NCBI GenBank assembly: GCA_017439715.1 | Contig: JAFSIR010000027.1 | Span: 1 to 64,000, forward strand | DNA: 64,000 bases | Reading direction: 5' to 3' | Source of the DNA: Clostridia bacterium | Lineage (GTDB): Bacteria > Bacillota > Clostridia > Christensenellales > QAND01 | In this document: piece after piece, positions 24,841 to 37,613 of the stretch | Layout of the letters: every line of letters begins with the position of its first letter | How positions within the stretch are numbered: position 1 is the stretch's first letter | Notes under the pieces: model-generated | Told to the model about the DNA's origin: nothing | Databases searched by the model: none | What the model saw: only the letters and a program-made list of their open reading frames with translations | Translations under genes and position numbers: made by a program

Positions 24841-26066
24841 TCCCCCTTCCTCAGACATGGACATCGGCTCAGCGCGCGCGGTTTGCTCCGCTGATGGCGT
24901 TGATGGATACCGATGGTTTGATCAATGCTTTTCCCGTTGTGCACGTTTCGGGCACCAACGGGAAAGGCTCGCTTTGTGCCGCGATTTCGCAGATATGCCG
25001 CGAAGCGAATTTGAAAACAGGGCTGTTCATTTCGCCGCACTTGTATGTGGAAACAGAGCGTATCTGCGTTAACGGTGAACAGATCGACCAACTGTCCATG
25101 AACCGGCTGATGGACGAAGCGTTTGCCAAAGCACCGGAAGCGAAGCTGTTTGAAAACTATTTTTATGCCGCTGTTCGCTGGTTTGAAGAACAGCAGGTCG
25201 ATATAGCCGTGATGGAAACGGGTATTGGCGGCACCATGGACGCGACCAACCTGCTTCAATCGGTTTTAACGGTTACCGGCACAATCGGTTTGGATCATCA
25301 GGACACCCTCGGCCACACGATCGGACAGATTGCCGCCCAAAAGGCTGGCATCGCAAAGCCCGGCGTGCCCGCCGTGCTGTCGCCCTGTGCAGATGAAGTG
25401 GCCCGCCAAACGTATTTGGATACTTGCCGTGCCCTTGGCGCACAAGTGCATGACCTTAGCGCGGCAAAGATCGAGTGTGTTTCCCAAGGGCTGACACAGT
25501 GCCTTTCCGGCGAAATGGATGGGTTCACACTTCCGCCCACACAGATCGCTTTATTGGGCGATTTTCAGGGCAACAACCTGTTCACGGCGGCCTATGTGGC
25601 TCATTTACTGGCGGAGCAGGGCTTTCCTGTCACGCCGGAGGCAATCTGCCGCGGGCTGGAAAACACCCGCTGGCCCGGCCGGCTGGAATGGCGGGCGGGC
25701 ACACCGCCGCTGCTGATCGACGGGGCACACAACCGGGAAGGCGCGCAGGCGCTCGTTCGCGCGGTGAACAGCCTGGCACCCGGCCGCCCCATTGTGCTGG
25801 TAACGGCAATGCTGGGCGATAAAAACATTGAAGATGTGGCAGCAGAACTGCGCCCTATGGCAGAACAGATCGTTACAACGCAGGTAGACAGCTTCCGTGC
25901 GTTGGAAGCGCAGGCTTTGGCAGATATTTATGGTGAAAAAGCACTGGCCTGTGCCGATCCTGTGCAGGCGCTTGCGCTGGCACGCCGCCTGTGCCCCGAA
26001 AATGGGCTGATCGTGGCAGCCGGTTCGTTATATCTGCCGGCGGCGTTGGAACTGAACAAAGCATAA
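24837..26066 (+). CDS. folC: Folylpolyglutamate synthase / dihydrofolate synthase
   Basis: FolC adds glutamate to (dihydro)folate in the cytoplasm. The 409-residue Mur-ligase-type protein has the P-loop [15 protein letters not shown] near residue 40, the metal-binding [12 protein letters not shown] segment, [11 protein letters not shown], and the C-terminal domain with [15 protein letters not shown]. The ATG overlaps the valS stop (ATGA), a pairing known from Bacillus (valS-folC). A strong terminator follows. Confidence 0.94.
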   Translation: MIPLPQTWTSAQRARFAPLMALMDTDGLINAFPVVHVSGTNGKGSLCAAISQICREANLKTGLFISPHLYVETERICVNGEQIDQLSMNRLMDEAFAKAPEAKLFENYFYAAVRWFEEQQVDIAVMETGIGGTMDATNLLQSVLTVTGTIGLDHQDTLGHTIGQIAAQKAGIAKPGVPAVLSPCADEVARQTYLDTCRALGAQVHDLSAAKIECVSQGLTQCLSGEMDGFTLPPTQIALLGDFQGNNLFTAAYVAHLLAEQGFPVTPEAICRGLENTRWPGRLEWRAGTPPLLIDGAHNREGAQALVRAVNSLAPGRPIVLVTAMLGDKNIEDVAAELRPMAEQIVTTQVDSFRALEAQALADIYGEKALACADPVQALALARRLCPENGLIVAAGSLYLPAALELNKA

Positions 26067-26080
26067 CAAGCAAATCAATA

Positions 26081-26111
26081 AAACGGTGGGGCCTATCCCC
26101 GCCGTTTTTTG
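26081..26111 (+). terminator. Rho-independent terminator after folC
   Basis: AACGG-T-GGGG pairs with CCCC-G-CCGTT and is followed by TTTTTTG. It ends the valS-folC unit and isolates lepA. Confidence 0.9.
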
Positions 26112-26195
26112 TTTGTTGCCCCTTTCCAAATCTTTTCGCTTTGGTATATACTGATAGTGTGGAGGATGATAGTCTCCGCGCCATAGGGAGGAAAC

Positions 26196-28004
26196 ATGAA
26201 CAACGAACGAATGGACTTGATCCGCAATTTTTCCATCATAGCGCATATCGATCACGGAAAAAGCACATTGGCGGATCGATTGATCGAGCTGACCGGCACA
26301 GTACAGACCCGGGACATGGAAGAACAGATCCTTGACAGCATGGATCTTGAGCGTGAACGCGGCATTACCATCAAAAGCCGCAGCGTGCGCATGCAGTATC
26401 CGGCGTCTGATGGCAAAACATATACATTGAATTTGATCGACACTCCCGGCCATGTGGACTTTATTTATGAAGTTTCCCGTTCCTTGGCGGCCTGCGAAGG
26501 CGCGGTGCTGGTGGTGGATGCAAGCCAGGGCGTGGAAGCGCAAACGTTGGCTAACGTTTATCTTGCGCTGGATAACGACCTTGAGATTTTGCCTGTGATC
26601 AATAAGGTGGATCTGCCGGGCGCCATGCCCGAGCGGGTAAAAACGGAAATTGAAGATCAGATCGGCCTTGACACGGAAGGCTGTCCCGAGATCAGCGCCA
26701 AAACCGGGCTGAACGTGGGTGATGTGCTTGAGCAGATCGTGTCCATTGTGCCCCCGCCGGAAGGGGACACGGAAGCGCCTTTGAAAGCCCTTATCTTTGA
26801 TTCTTATTACGATAACTATAAGGGCGCGGTTTCCATTGTGCGCGTGCTTGATGGGCAGTGCGCTGCCGGCACGCGCATCCGTATGATGGGCAGCGGCAAA
26901 GAATTTGATGTTACGGAAGTGGGCTATTTCTCACCCGACCTCGTTGCCTGTGAAAAGCTGCAGGCCGGGGAAGTGGGCTATATCGTAGCCAGCATCAAAA
27001 ACGTGGCAGACACCCGCGTGGGCGATACCATCACGGACGCCCGCCGGCCCACTGAGGAAGCCCTGCCGGGCTATAAAACGGCAACCCCCATGGTGTTCTG
27101 CGGCATTTATCCTGCCGACCGTTCGGAACACAGCGATCTGCGTGAGGCGCTTGAAAAGCTGCAGCTGAACGATGCCTCCATTTCCTTTGAACCGGAAACT
27201 TCTCAGGCGCTGGGATCGGGATACCGCTGCGGTTTCTTGGGCCTTCTGCATATGGAGATCATTCAGGAACGGCTGGAGCGCGAGTTTGACCTTGACCTGG
27301 TGACCACTGCGCCATCGGTCATCTATCGCATATATTTAACGGACGGCACGGAGATCTATCTGGACAACCCGACCAATCTACCGCCTGTGACGGAGATCGA
27401 AGTGATGGAAGAGCCTATGGTAAAGGCCACCATCATCACGCCTGAAACATATACGGGCACGATCATGGAGCTATGCCAGCAAAAGCGCGGCGTGTTCCTT
27501 GATATGCAGTATCTGGACAGCGGCCGTGTGACTATCCATTATAAGCTGCCGCTCAACGAGATCGTGTATGATTTCTTTGATGCGCTGAAATCGCGCTCCC
27601 GCGGCTATGCCAGCTTTGACTATGAACTGGCCGGGTACGAAGCGAGCGACCTTGTCAAACTGGATATCCTGCTCAATGGGGATGTGTGTGATGCGCTCAG
27701 CATTATCGTTCATCGGGAGCGGGCGTATGCCCGCGGCCGCTCCATCGCCGAAAAACTGCGGGAAGCCATTCCGCGCCAACAGTTTGAAATTCCCATTCAG
27801 GCGGCGATCGGCGGCAAGATCATTGCCCGTGAAACGGTGCGCGCAGTGCGCAAAGACGTGCTGGCCAAATGCTATGGCGGCGATATCACACGCAAGAAAA
27901 AATTGCTTGAAAAACAAAAAGAAGGCAAAAAACGCATGCGCCAGATCGGCAGCGTAGAACTGCCGAGCGAAGCATTCCTTGCCGTTTTGAAGATGGATAA
28001 CTGA
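26196..28004 (+). CDS. lepA: Translation elongation factor 4 (LepA)
   Basis: LepA is a ribosome-dependent GTPase that acts during translation or 30S assembly. The 602-residue protein has G1 [14 protein letters not shown] near residue 14, the G2-region [20 protein letters not shown], the EF-G-like domains and the LepA-specific C-terminal domain ending [28 protein letters not shown] precedes the ATG. It is followed by hemW with a 1-nt overlap, an order conserved in Bacillota. Confidence 0.97.
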   Translation: MNNERMDLIRNFSIIAHIDHGKSTLADRLIELTGTVQTRDMEEQILDSMDLERERGITIKSRSVRMQYPASDGKTYTLNLIDTPGHVDFIYEVSRSLAACEGAVLVVDASQGVEAQTLANVYLALDNDLEILPVINKVDLPGAMPERVKTEIEDQIGLDTEGCPEISAKTGLNVGDVLEQIVSIVPPPEGDTEAPLKALIFDSYYDNYKGAVSIVRVLDGQCAAGTRIRMMGSGKEFDVTEVGYFSPDLVACEKLQAGEVGYIVASIKNVADTRVGDTITDARRPTEEALPGYKTATPMVFCGIYPADRSEHSDLREALEKLQLNDASISFEPETSQALGSGYRCGFLGLLHMEIIQERLEREFDLDLVTTAPSVIYRIYLTDGTEIYLDNPTNLPPVTEIEVMEEPMVKATIITPETYTGTIMELCQQKRGVFLDMQYLDSGRVTIHYKLPLNEIVYDFFDALKSRSRGYASFDYELAGYEASDLVKLDILLNGDVCDALSIIVHRERAYARGRSIAEKLREAIPRQQFEIPIQAAIGGKIIARETVRAVRKDVLAKCYGGDITRKKKLLEKQKEGKKRMRQIGSVELPSEAFLAVLKMDN

Positions 28005-29122
28005 TGAACACAGCTCTGTATATCCATATCCCTTTCTGCAGGCAAAAATGCAGCTATTGTTCTTTCGTTTCGGCGCCCCTTGATAAGCGGGCGCCGGCTG
28101 TTATTGCTGCGCTTAAACAGGAAATGTGCCTGTATCCAAAAAACACGAAGATCGACACCGTTTTTTTTGGCGGCGGCACACCGAGCGTGCTGGAGAATAA
28201 CGCGCTGCCCCAGCTGCTGGCTGCTGCACGCGAGCGTTTTATCCTCAGCGAAAACAGCGAGATCACAGCTGAAGCCAACCCGGAATCGGTCACCCCGGCG
28301 TTGTTGGCTGCCTGGCGTGCGGCAGGGATCAACCGCCTGTCTTTTGGCGTGCAAAGCGCCAACGATGAAAACCTGCGCCTGCTCGGCCGCCTGCACACGT
28401 TTGTCGAAGCGAAAAAGGCCATTCGTTATGCGCGTGAAGCGGGATTTGAGCATATCAATGCAGATCTTATTTATAACTTGCCCGGGCAAAGCACAGCGGC
28501 GTTTGAAGCGGACCTGCATGCGCTGCTCGCGTTAGGGATAGATCACCTGTCCTGTTATGCGCTGTCAATAGAAGAAGGTACGCCCTTGGCGGAAATGCCG
28601 CTTCCGATTCAGGATGAAGATATTGCCGTGGAACAATGGATGAGCGCCGGCAGGATCTGCGCACAATATGGTTTGCACAGATATGAAGTGAGTAATTATG
28701 CAAAGCCCGGCGCCCAATGCCGGCACAACCTGCATTATTGGCACAACGATCCGTATTTCGGTCTTGGCCCGGCCGCACACGGCGCCCGGCGGGCAAACGG
28801 ATGCTGGCTGCGCACGGCTAACGTGCCCGATATCAACGCGTATCTGCAGGCCGTTTTTGGAGAAGGGACGCTGAGCCAATCAACGCAGATCGGGCGCGAA
28901 GAAGAACAGTTTGAATCCATCATGCTGGAAACGCGCACAACAGAAGGCCTGAGGCTGGCGGCGTTTGAAGCCCGATACGGCGTGCGTTTTACAGAGCGAT
29001 ATAAAACAGCCATCGACTGTGCCTGTGCTCAGGGCCTGGCAACATTGTCAAATACCCATTTTGCCCTCACTGAACGTGGCTTGCTTTTGCAGAACAGAGT
29101 GCTGCTCTCCTTTATGGATTGA
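28004..29122 (+). CDS. hemW: Radical SAM heme chaperone HemW
   Basis: HemW is a radical SAM protein related to oxygen-independent coproporphyrinogen oxidase that binds and hands over heme. The 372-residue protein has IHIPFCRQKCSYCSF, the CxxxCxxC cluster motif, FFGGGTPS, and EANPESVT in the usual places. It lacks the longer N-terminal part of true HemN, which supports HemW. It overlaps lepA by 1 nt. A terminator hairpin overlaps its stop. Confidence 0.92.
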   Translation: MNTALYIHIPFCRQKCSYCSFVSAPLDKRAPAVIAALKQEMCLYPKNTKIDTVFFGGGTPSVLENNALPQLLAAARERFILSENSEITAEANPESVTPALLAAWRAAGINRLSFGVQSANDENLRLLGRLHTFVEAKKAIRYAREAGFEHINADLIYNLPGQSTAAFEADLHALLALGIDHLSCYALSIEEGTPLAEMPLPIQDEDIAVEQWMSAGRICAQYGLHRYEVSNYAKPGAQCRHNLHYWHNDPYFGLGPAAHGARRANGCWLRTANVPDINAYLQAVFGEGTLSQSTQIGREEEQFESIMLETRTTEGLRLAAFEARYGVRFTERYKTAIDCACAQGLATLSNTHFALTERGLLLQNRVLLSFMD

Positions 29123-29134
29123 GCAGCTTTTTTT
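29101..29134 (+). terminator. Terminator overlapping the hemW stop codon
   Basis: GCTGCTC (29101-29107), within the last hemW codons, pairs with GAGCAGC (29121-29127), followed by TTTTTTT. The stem therefore spans the stop codon. Confidence 0.75.
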
Positions 29135-29176
29135 ATAAAAAATTTTTATGTATACACTGGGAATGATTTGTGAATA

Positions 29177-29205
29177 TTGACATTATCAGGGAAAGGTGGT
29201 ATCCT
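29177..29205 (+). promoter_or_regulatory. Heat-shock operon promoter
   Basis: TTGACA (29177-29182), a 17-nt spacer and TATCCT (29200-29205) are followed within about 12 nt by the CIRCE operator, so bound HrcA would block the start of transcription. Confidence 0.75.
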
Positions 29206-29216
29206 CAAGTCAGATG

Positions 29217-29243
29217 TTAGCACTCTATCTGGTTGAGTGCTAA
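29217..29243. promoter_or_regulatory. CIRCE operator (HrcA binding site)
   Basis: TTAGCACTC (29217-29225), a 9-nt spacer and GAGTGCTAA (29235-29243) are an exact match to the CIRCE consensus. It lies directly before hrcA, giving autoregulation of the hrcA-grpE-dnaK unit. Confidence 0.98.
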
Positions 29244-29296
29244 CAAATACAGCGGAAAGGTAGGTGTAGGACCGGCGGCAGCCGTCGTTACAGGGC

Positions 29297-30319
29297 ATGG
29301 AATTAAGCGAAAGAAAACTAAAGATACTACTGGCGATTGTAGATGACTATATTGCCACGGGCACGCCTATCGGCTCGCGCACGCTTTCACGCATGTGGGG
29401 CGGGGCATACAGTCCGGCCACCATCCGCAACGAAATGAGCGACCTTGAAGAGATGGGGCTGTTGCAGCAGCCGCATACGAGCGCAGGCCGCATCCCGTCT
29501 GACCTTGCGTATCGGCTGTATGTTGACCGGTTCTTGAACGTGCCGCGCCTGACCGATCAGGAAGCGCAGACTATTCGTTCCTATTATCGGTTCCGTATGG
29601 GTGAGATAGAGGATGTTATGGCTGCTACGGCGCACGTACTCAGCCAGATGACGGATTACGTGGGCATGATCCTCGCTCCACAGCTGGATAATGTAACGGT
29701 GTCGCAGATCCGCGTTATCCCTGTTACACGGGGCCGTGCGCTGGCAGTGCTGGTTACCAGCGAAGGAATTGTAAAAGACATGTTTTTCCAGATTCCGCCG
29801 AATATGGACGATCGCCATTTGGAAATGATGTCAAATGCACTGACAGATTTGATGCGCGGCAAATCGCTGGATGAATTTTCGGTTGCCTGTGAAAAGCTTA
29901 AAGAAGAGCTTGGCGTGGGAGCGGAAGTATTTGATGCGCTACTGGGCACTGTCAGGAAAAGTACGGCGCCGGTGCGCAGCGTGGTGTTTGACGGGCACCA
30001 AAACCTGTTCAAGCACCCGGAATACAGCAATGTTGAGCGGGCACGCACCTTTTTGGCTACGATTGATTCGCGAGACGTGTTTTATAACATGCTTTCGCAA
30101 ACCAATAATATGGAGATCACCATCTCCATCGGCCGGGAGAATGAGCATGAATCGCTGCAGGATTCCTCGGTCGTTACCGCCACGTATCGCATCGGCGGGC
30201 ACAGTGTAGGGTCCTTTGGTGTAGTGGGCCCCACCAGGATGGATTACGCACGCGTGCTGTCTGTTATGGAGCAGATCAGCGCGGCGCTGAACGAGATTTT
30301 ATCGGGCAGCGAAGTATAA
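29297..30319 (+). CDS. hrcA: Heat-inducible transcription repressor HrcA
   Basis: HrcA represses class I heat-shock genes by binding CIRCE and is kept active by GroEL. The 340-residue protein begins with the winged helix (ERKLKILLAIVDDYIATGTPIGSRTL, then SPATIRNEMSDLEEMGLLQQPHTSAGRIPSDLAYRLYVD) and continues into the GAF-like dimer domain, ending FGVVGPTRMDYARVLSVME. A perfect CIRCE precedes it. Its start codon has only a weak ribosome site (CAGGGC), which would keep repressor levels low. Confidence 0.97.
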   Translation: MELSERKLKILLAIVDDYIATGTPIGSRTLSRMWGGAYSPATIRNEMSDLEEMGLLQQPHTSAGRIPSDLAYRLYVDRFLNVPRLTDQEAQTIRSYYRFRMGEIEDVMAATAHVLSQMTDYVGMILAPQLDNVTVSQIRVIPVTRGRALAVLVTSEGIVKDMFFQIPPNMDDRHLEMMSNALTDLMRGKSLDEFSVACEKLKEELGVGAEVFDALLGTVRKSTAPVRSVVFDGHQNLFKHPEYSNVERARTFLATIDSRDVFYNMLSQTNNMEITISIGRENEHESLQDSSVVTATYRIGGHSVGSFGVVGPTRMDYARVLSVMEQISAALNEILSGSEV

Positions 30320-30337
30320 TAGTAAGGAGGCGCTTTT

Positions 30338-32871
<2,534 letters not shown>

Positions 32872-32900
32872 TTTCTCGTTGCCTATGCACAGAACACAGC

Positions 32901-32934
32901 CCTGTCCGGCCGGTTTCCCGGCCGGACAGGTTTT
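32901..32934 (+). terminator. Strong hairpin between dnaK and dnaJ
   Basis: A 13-bp perfect GC-rich stem, CCTGTCCGGCCGG with CCGGCCGGACAGG around TTTC, is followed by TTTTG. The short T run may give partial read-through, letting dnaJ be made at lower level than dnaK. Confidence 0.85.
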
Positions 32935-33000
32935 GTATGCACCTCTTGCAGGCGTGCATACCGCTGTGGTAGAGTGTTTGGCATGAAAGGACGGATGTAA

Positions 33001-34149
33001 GTGGCACGAGATTATTACGAGGCGCTGGGGATAGACCGCGGCGCATCGGATGAGGCGATCAAGAAAGCATATCGCACTCAGGCAAAAAAATATCATCCCG
33101 ATTTGAACAAAGGCCCCAACGCCAAAGAAGCGGAAGAGCGGTTCAAAGAGGTCAATGAAGCATACACCGTGCTGTCCGATCCGGACAAAAAAGCAGCATA
33201 TGACCGCATGGGCCATCAGGCGTTCACACAGGCTTCGGCCACCGGCGGTGATCCGACACAACAAGGCTCGCCTTTTGGCGGGTTTGGCGGCATGGGCGGC
33301 TTTGGCGATATTTTCAGCAGCTTTTTCGGCGGCGGTATGGGTGGTTATGCCCGCCGCGGCGGCCCGCAGGCCGGGCGCACCCTTCGCATACAGGTGGCCG
33401 TTTCTTTGAAAGAAGCGTTCACCGGCGTAAAACGAGAAATATCCTATCGGCGCAACGAGCAGTGCAGCGAGTGCGGCGGTACAGGCGCGCGCAAAGGCAC
33501 CTCGGCGACAACCTGTCCCCACTGCGGCGGATCGGGCCAGGTGCAGGAAGCGCGGCAGACGCCGCTGGGCACCATGGTCAACACGCGGCCTTGCCCGCAG
33601 TGTAACGGGCGCGGCAAGATCATTCAGGATCCTTGTCCTGCCTGCAGCGGATCGGGCGTGCAGTATAAAGAGCGCAAGATCAAGATCAATATCCCGGCCG
33701 GCATTGATGACGGGCAGGTCATCACGCTCAACGGCGAAGGGGAAGCGGGAACTGACGGCGGCCGTTCGGGCGATTTGCAGGTAATTGTTTCCGTTCGCCC
33801 GGATCCGATGTTTGAACGGCGGGGCCCCGATCTGTTTTTGGAAATGGGCATTTCGTATCCGCGGGCGGCGCTGGGCGGTGATGTGATCGTGCCTACGATT
33901 GACGGCACGGTAAAATACCATATCCCGGAACTGACCGAGGGCGGCACAACGTTCCGCCTCAAAGGGCAGGGCATGCCGCGGCTGAGGTCAAACAACCGGG
34001 GCGATCTGTATGTAACGGTTATCATTGAAATGCCGGAGAAACTGACGGAACGGCATAAAGATCTGCTGCGTGAACTGGATGAACTGGAAAACGGAAAATC
34101 CACAAGCAAAGGCGGCATATTTGATCGTATTTTCAACAAAGACAAATAA
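33001..34149 (+). CDS. dnaJ: Chaperone protein DnaJ (Hsp40)
   Basis: DnaJ delivers substrates to DnaK and stimulates its ATPase. The 382-residue protein has the J domain (HPD in KYHPDLN near residue 34), a Gly/Phe-rich linker (about 80-120), four CxxCxGxG zinc repeats ([32 protein letters not shown]) and the C-terminal binding domains. The start is GTG at 33001 with GAAAGGACGG upstream. A possible secondary promoter (TTGCAG...TAGAGT, 32946-32975) lies after the dnaK terminator. Confidence 0.96.
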   Translation: MARDYYEALGIDRGASDEAIKKAYRTQAKKYHPDLNKGPNAKEAEERFKEVNEAYTVLSDPDKKAAYDRMGHQAFTQASATGGDPTQQGSPFGGFGGMGGFGDIFSSFFGGGMGGYARRGGPQAGRTLRIQVAVSLKEAFTGVKREISYRRNEQCSECGGTGARKGTSATTCPHCGGSGQVQEARQTPLGTMVNTRPCPQCNGRGKIIQDPCPACSGSGVQYKERKIKINIPAGIDDGQVITLNGEGEAGTDGGRSGDLQVIVSVRPDPMFERRGPDLFLEMGISYPRAALGGDVIVPTIDGTVKYHIPELTEGGTTFRLKGQGMPRLRSNNRGDLYVTVIIEMPEKLTERHKDLLRELDELENGKSTSKGGIFDRIFNKDK

Positions 34150-34159
34150 GGCGACAGGC

Positions 34160-34183
34160 AACAGCGCTCAGGCGCTGTTTTGC
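34160..34183 (+). terminator. Weak terminator-like hairpin after dnaJ
   Basis: AACAGCGC (34160-34167) pairs with GCGCTGTT (34172-34179), with only TTTTG after it. It may attenuate rather than end transcription into prmA. Confidence 0.5.
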
Positions 34184-34203
34184 CATGCAGGAGGGGTTAA
34201 ACC

Positions 34204-35148
34204 ATGCGTTGGGTGGAGGTCACCGTTTGCACAACATCGGCCGGTGCCGATGCGATGAGCGAAATGCTCATGGAACACGGCGTTACCGGCGTTTCAATCG
34301 AAGACAGAGCCGATGTGGAAATGATGCAGCGGCGCGATGATGAATGGGATTATATCGACGAGAACATTTTCAGCTCCCTTAACGGCGTGGTGCATGTAAA
34401 AGCGTATCTGCAGGAGAATGGCAACGAACAGGAGAAGGTTGCTTCCATCCGCCGCCGTGCCATGGAGATTGCAAATGACCCGCTTCTTGACGGGGATTTT
34501 GGCGGTGGAGAAGTATATACCTGCTCCATTGCGGATGAAGACTGGTCGGAAAACTGGAAAAAGTATTATCAGCCCTTTAACGTAGGCAACCGGCTTGCCG
34601 TGCGCCCTTGCTGGCTGGAATATGAGCCGGAAAACCGCGCGGTGATCGAGCTAGAGCCGGGCGCTGCGTTTGGAACAGGCCTTCATGAAACAACGCTTAT
34701 GTGCCTGCAGCTGTGCGATTCGCTTGCAACGGAAGGCATCCGCGCGCTTGATATCGGCTGCGGTACGGGCATTTTGGCCATCGGCGCGCTGCTGCTGGGC
34801 GCGCAAAGCGCACTTTTGGTGGACAGAGATGAAGTTGCAGTGGCGGCGGCCAGGCATAACATCGAACGCAATCGCTGCACCGATCGCGCCATTGTGTGGC
34901 AGGGCGACCTGGCAGATGGGGTGGACGGGAAATATGACCTGATCTTTGCCAATATTGTGGCAGATGCGGTGATCCGCCTGCTGCCGGATGCGAAGAACCT
35001 GCTGGCCGAAGGCGGCAGCATCATCACCAGCGGCATCATTTTGGAGCGTGAGCAGGATGTTGCCCGCGCTGCTGAAGCAAACGGCCTTGTTATCAGCGAG
35101 CGGCTGAACAAGGGCGAGTGGGTGGCCCTGCGCCTTACGGTGGCATAA
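34204..35148 (+). CDS. prmA: Ribosomal protein L11 methyltransferase
   Basis: PrmA trimethylates ribosomal protein L11. The 314-residue protein has the N-terminal substrate-recognition domain (MRWVEVTVCTTSAGADAMSEML) and a SAM-dependent methyltransferase fold with ALDIGCGTGILAIGALLLGA near residue 180 and FANIVADAV as the NxxA-type motif. GGAGGGG precedes the ATG. The dnaJ-prmA-rsmE-mtaB order is the same as in Bacillus. Confidence 0.95.
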   Translation: MRWVEVTVCTTSAGADAMSEMLMEHGVTGVSIEDRADVEMMQRRDDEWDYIDENIFSSLNGVVHVKAYLQENGNEQEKVASIRRRAMEIANDPLLDGDFGGGEVYTCSIADEDWSENWKKYYQPFNVGNRLAVRPCWLEYEPENRAVIELEPGAAFGTGLHETTLMCLQLCDSLATEGIRALDIGCGTGILAIGALLLGAQSALLVDRDEVAVAAARHNIERNRCTDRAIVWQGDLADGVDGKYDLIFANIVADAVIRLLPDAKNLLAEGGSIITSGIILEREQDVARAAEANGLVISERLNKGEWVALRLTVA

Positions 35149-35149
35149 A

Positions 35150-35875
35150 ATGGCGCGCTTTTTTGCAGACAGCTTTACCGATACAGACGCCGTGATCATT
35201 GAAGATGCGGCGCATATCGTGCGCACCCTGCGCTTGGGCATGGGCCATTCTCTGACCGTGATGGACGGGGCAGGCCGCGTGGCCGAAGGCGTGATCAACG
35301 CCGTTTCCGCTTCGGCTGTGTCCGTTTCGCATTCGGGCTGGAAAAAGGCAGATACGGAAAGCGAGCTGACCGTTACGGTTTACCAGGGCATCTGTAAGAA
35401 CGACAGGTTTTCTGTTGTTGTCCAGAAATGCACGGAACTGGGCGCCGTGCGCATCGTGCCGCTGCACACCAGGCGGTGCGAGATCCCCAAAGCCGATATG
35501 GATAAACGAAGAGACCGGATGCGCAAGATCGCCCGGGAAGCGGCCAAGCAATGCGGCCGTGCACTCGTGCCGGAGATCGGCAACTCGATAGAGGTTGGCG
35601 CACTTGCGCCGGAGCATGACCTGCTGCTGTGCCCTTATGAAGGGGAAACGCAGGGCGGCTTTATATCCTCGCTCATGTGCTTTCCCGCTGCGCGCAATAT
35701 CGGCCTTGTGATCGGCCCGGAAGGCGGGTTTGAGGCGGATGAGATTGCCGTTCTCCAACAATTGCGTGCCGAGATCGTAACGCTGGGCCCGCGTATTCTC
35801 AGAACTGAAACGGCCGGCCCCGCCGCGCTGGCTGCGCTGATGGCGCATTATGGGCAATGGGAGGGGCGGCCATGA
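35150..35875 (+). CDS. rsmE: 16S rRNA (uracil-1498-N3)-methyltransferase
   Basis: RsmE methylates U1498 of 16S rRNA. The 241-residue SPOUT-class protein has an N-terminal PUA-like part (HIVRTLRLGMGHSLTVMDG) and the knotted C-terminal domain with IGPEGGFEADEI and LGPRILRTETA, the SAM-binding knot. It begins 1 nt after prmA ends and overlaps mtaB by an ATGA junction. Confidence 0.95.
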   Translation: MARFFADSFTDTDAVIIEDAAHIVRTLRLGMGHSLTVMDGAGRVAEGVINAVSASAVSVSHSGWKKADTESELTVTVYQGICKNDRFSVVVQKCTELGAVRIVPLHTRRCEIPKADMDKRRDRMRKIAREAAKQCGRALVPEIGNSIEVGALAPEHDLLLCPYEGETQGGFISSLMCFPAARNIGLVIGPEGGFEADEIAVLQQLRAEIVTLGPRILRTETAGPAALAALMAHYGQWEGRP

Positions 35876-37155
35876 AAGTTGCCTTTGCAACGCTTGGCTG
35901 CCGCGTTAATCAATATGATACTGCGGCCATGCGTGCCAGGCTTGAAGCCCAGGGGTTTACGATTGTGCCGTTTTCTCAGCCGGCTGATGCTTACGTGATC
36001 AATTCCTGCACCGTTACCGGCGAGAGCGATCGAAAAGCACGCCAGCTGATCGGGCGGGCACGCCGCTTGAATCCGCAGGCCATCCTGTGCGTGACCGGGT
36101 GTTATGCACAGCGCGACCCGAAAACAGTGCTGGATCTGGACGGGGTGGATATTGTGCTGGGCACGGGCACCCGCAACCAATTGGGCGATCTGTTGAAGGC
36201 TGCGGTAAAAGGCGAAAAACGGAACGCTGTTTCGCCCTTTGCGGGCACACAAGCGTATGAAGAAACGTTTGGCACATCCTTTGATCGGGTGCGGGCGTTT
36301 GTGAAAATTCAGGATGGGTGCGACAGACACTGTACATATTGCGCCATCCCGGCAGCCCGCGGGCCGGTGCGTTCACGCGCGCTTTCGTCCATCGTGCGGG
36401 AATGCACGGCATTGGCGCAGGCGGGCTTTTGCGAAGCGGAGCTCACGGGGATTCGTTTGGCAGCGTATGGGCAGGAACAAGGGCTTGTGCTGATGGATGC
36501 GGTGGAGGCCGCTGCCGAAACAGGGCTTTCCCGTATTCGATTGGGGTCGCTTGATCCGGATGCTTTGGGCCCGGGATTTGCGCCCCGTGCGGCCGATTGT
36601 AAGCCGCTGTGCCGGCATTTTCACCTTTCCTTGCAGAGCGGGAGCACCTCGGTGCTTCGGCGCATGGCAAGGCGGTACACGGCTGAAGATTATCTGTCAG
36701 TCATAGAAGATCTGCGGGCCGACATGCCGGATGCAACCTTTTCCACAGATGTGATGGTGGGTTTCCCCGGTGAAACGGAGGCAGAGTTTAGGCAAACGTG
36801 CGAACTTGTGGAAAAGGCCGGGCTGATGCGCCTGCATATTTTCCCCTATTCGCCGCGGCCGGGCACGCCGGCGGCGCGCATGGATGGGCAGATCACAAAA
36901 CAGGCCAAGGAAGAGCGGGTGCGTGTGTTGAGCCAAATTGGCGCCCGGCTTAGCCAGCAGTATGCGCTGACGCAGGTTGGCTGCTGCGCCGATGTGTTGT
37001 GGGAACAGCATGCCGAAGGATACCTGCAGGGCCATGGCCGTGATTTTATGGTGGTGCGTGCACCCATGGATGCAGGCCGGCCGGGGAAAACGGCGCTTGT
37101 CACAATCGGAACCTGCAAAGATGGTGTTGCGTATACCGATGCTTGCCAAATCTGA
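35872..37155 (+). CDS. mtaB: tRNA t6A37 methylthiotransferase MtaB
   Basis: MtaB adds a methylthio group to t6A37 of ANN-decoding tRNAs. The 427-residue protein has the N-terminal MTTase domain (ATLGCRVNQYDT, NSCTVTGESDRKARQ, CVTGCYAQ, three cluster-binding Cys) and the radical SAM centre DRHCTYCAIPAARGP. Motifs GEAEL-type TGIRLAAYG and SLQSGST follow. A longer frame begins 5 codons earlier; the ATG at 35872 overlaps the rsmE stop with GGGAGGGG upstream. Confidence 0.93.
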   Translation: MKVAFATLGCRVNQYDTAAMRARLEAQGFTIVPFSQPADAYVINSCTVTGESDRKARQLIGRARRLNPQAILCVTGCYAQRDPKTVLDLDGVDIVLGTGTRNQLGDLLKAAVKGEKRNAVSPFAGTQAYEETFGTSFDRVRAFVKIQDGCDRHCTYCAIPAARGPVRSRALSSIVRECTALAQAGFCEAELTGIRLAAYGQEQGLVLMDAVEAAAETGLSRIRLGSLDPDALGPGFAPRAADCKPLCRHFHLSLQSGSTSVLRRMARRYTAEDYLSVIEDLRADMPDATFSTDVMVGFPGETEAEFRQTCELVEKAGLMRLHIFPYSPRPGTPAARMDGQITKQAKEERVRVLSQIGARLSQQYALTQVGCCADVLWEQHAEGYLQGHGRDFMVVRAPMDAGRPGKTALVTIGTCKDGVAYTDACQI

Positions 37156-37193
37156 ATAAGCAAGACATACTGAGATAAAGGAGAGGAAGCAAG

Positions 37194-37532
37194 ATGGAAA
37201 ATTGTTTGTTCTGCAAGATCATTGCCGGAGATATCCCGTCCGAGCGGGTATATGAAGACGATCGGGTGATCGCTATTCGTGATATCGATCCACAGGCGCC
37301 GCTGCACGTGCTGGTTATGCCGAAAGAGCACGTGCAGGATATGACAGCGCCCGGCGCTGCTGAAGTGGCGGATGCTTTGTTCCGTGCCGCGGCAAAAATC
37401 GTATCCGATGCAGGTTTATCGGAAAGCGGATTCCGCGCGGTGCTGAACACGGGGCGCGACGGCGGGCAGACTGTTTTGCATATGCATATGCACGTGCTGG
37501 GCGGGCGTTCACTGCAATGGCCGCCGGGCTAA
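37194..37532 (+). CDS. HIT-family nucleotide hydrolase (HinT-like)
   Basis: This 112-residue histidine-triad protein probably cleaves adenosine phosphoramidates. It has the HIT signature HMHMHVLGG at residues about 95-103 and the family start CLFCKIIAGDIPSERVYEDD. The Cys pair CLFC near the N-terminus, with later His, may hold zinc. GGAGAGG precedes the ATG. It is the last gene before the strong rpsU promoter. Confidence 0.93.
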   Translation: MENCLFCKIIAGDIPSERVYEDDRVIAIRDIDPQAPLHVLVMPKEHVQDMTAPGAAEVADALFRAAAKIVSDAGLSESGFRAVLNTGRDGGQTVLHMHMHVLGGRSLQWPPG

Positions 37533-37540
37533 AAAAGCCG

Positions 37541-37569
37541 TTGACATACTGCGAAGAAGAAGATATAAT
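37541..37569 (+). promoter_or_regulatory. Perfect-consensus promoter of rpsU
   Basis: TTGACA (37541-37546), exactly 17 nt, then TATAAT (37564-37569): both hexamers and the spacing match the sigma-A consensus. This fits strong constitutive expression of a ribosomal protein gene. Confidence 0.92.
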
Positions 37570-37613
37570 CTGTCAATAGTGAGGCTGCAAGCCTATGGAG
37601 GGAGGGAATAAAT

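Noticed and set aside
22192-24864. An 890-codon open frame antisense to valS
   Set aside because: It mirrors valS codon by codon, has no motif of its own, and valS is certain. It arises from biased codon use. Its His-rich, Phe-rich composition is what an antisense shadow gives.
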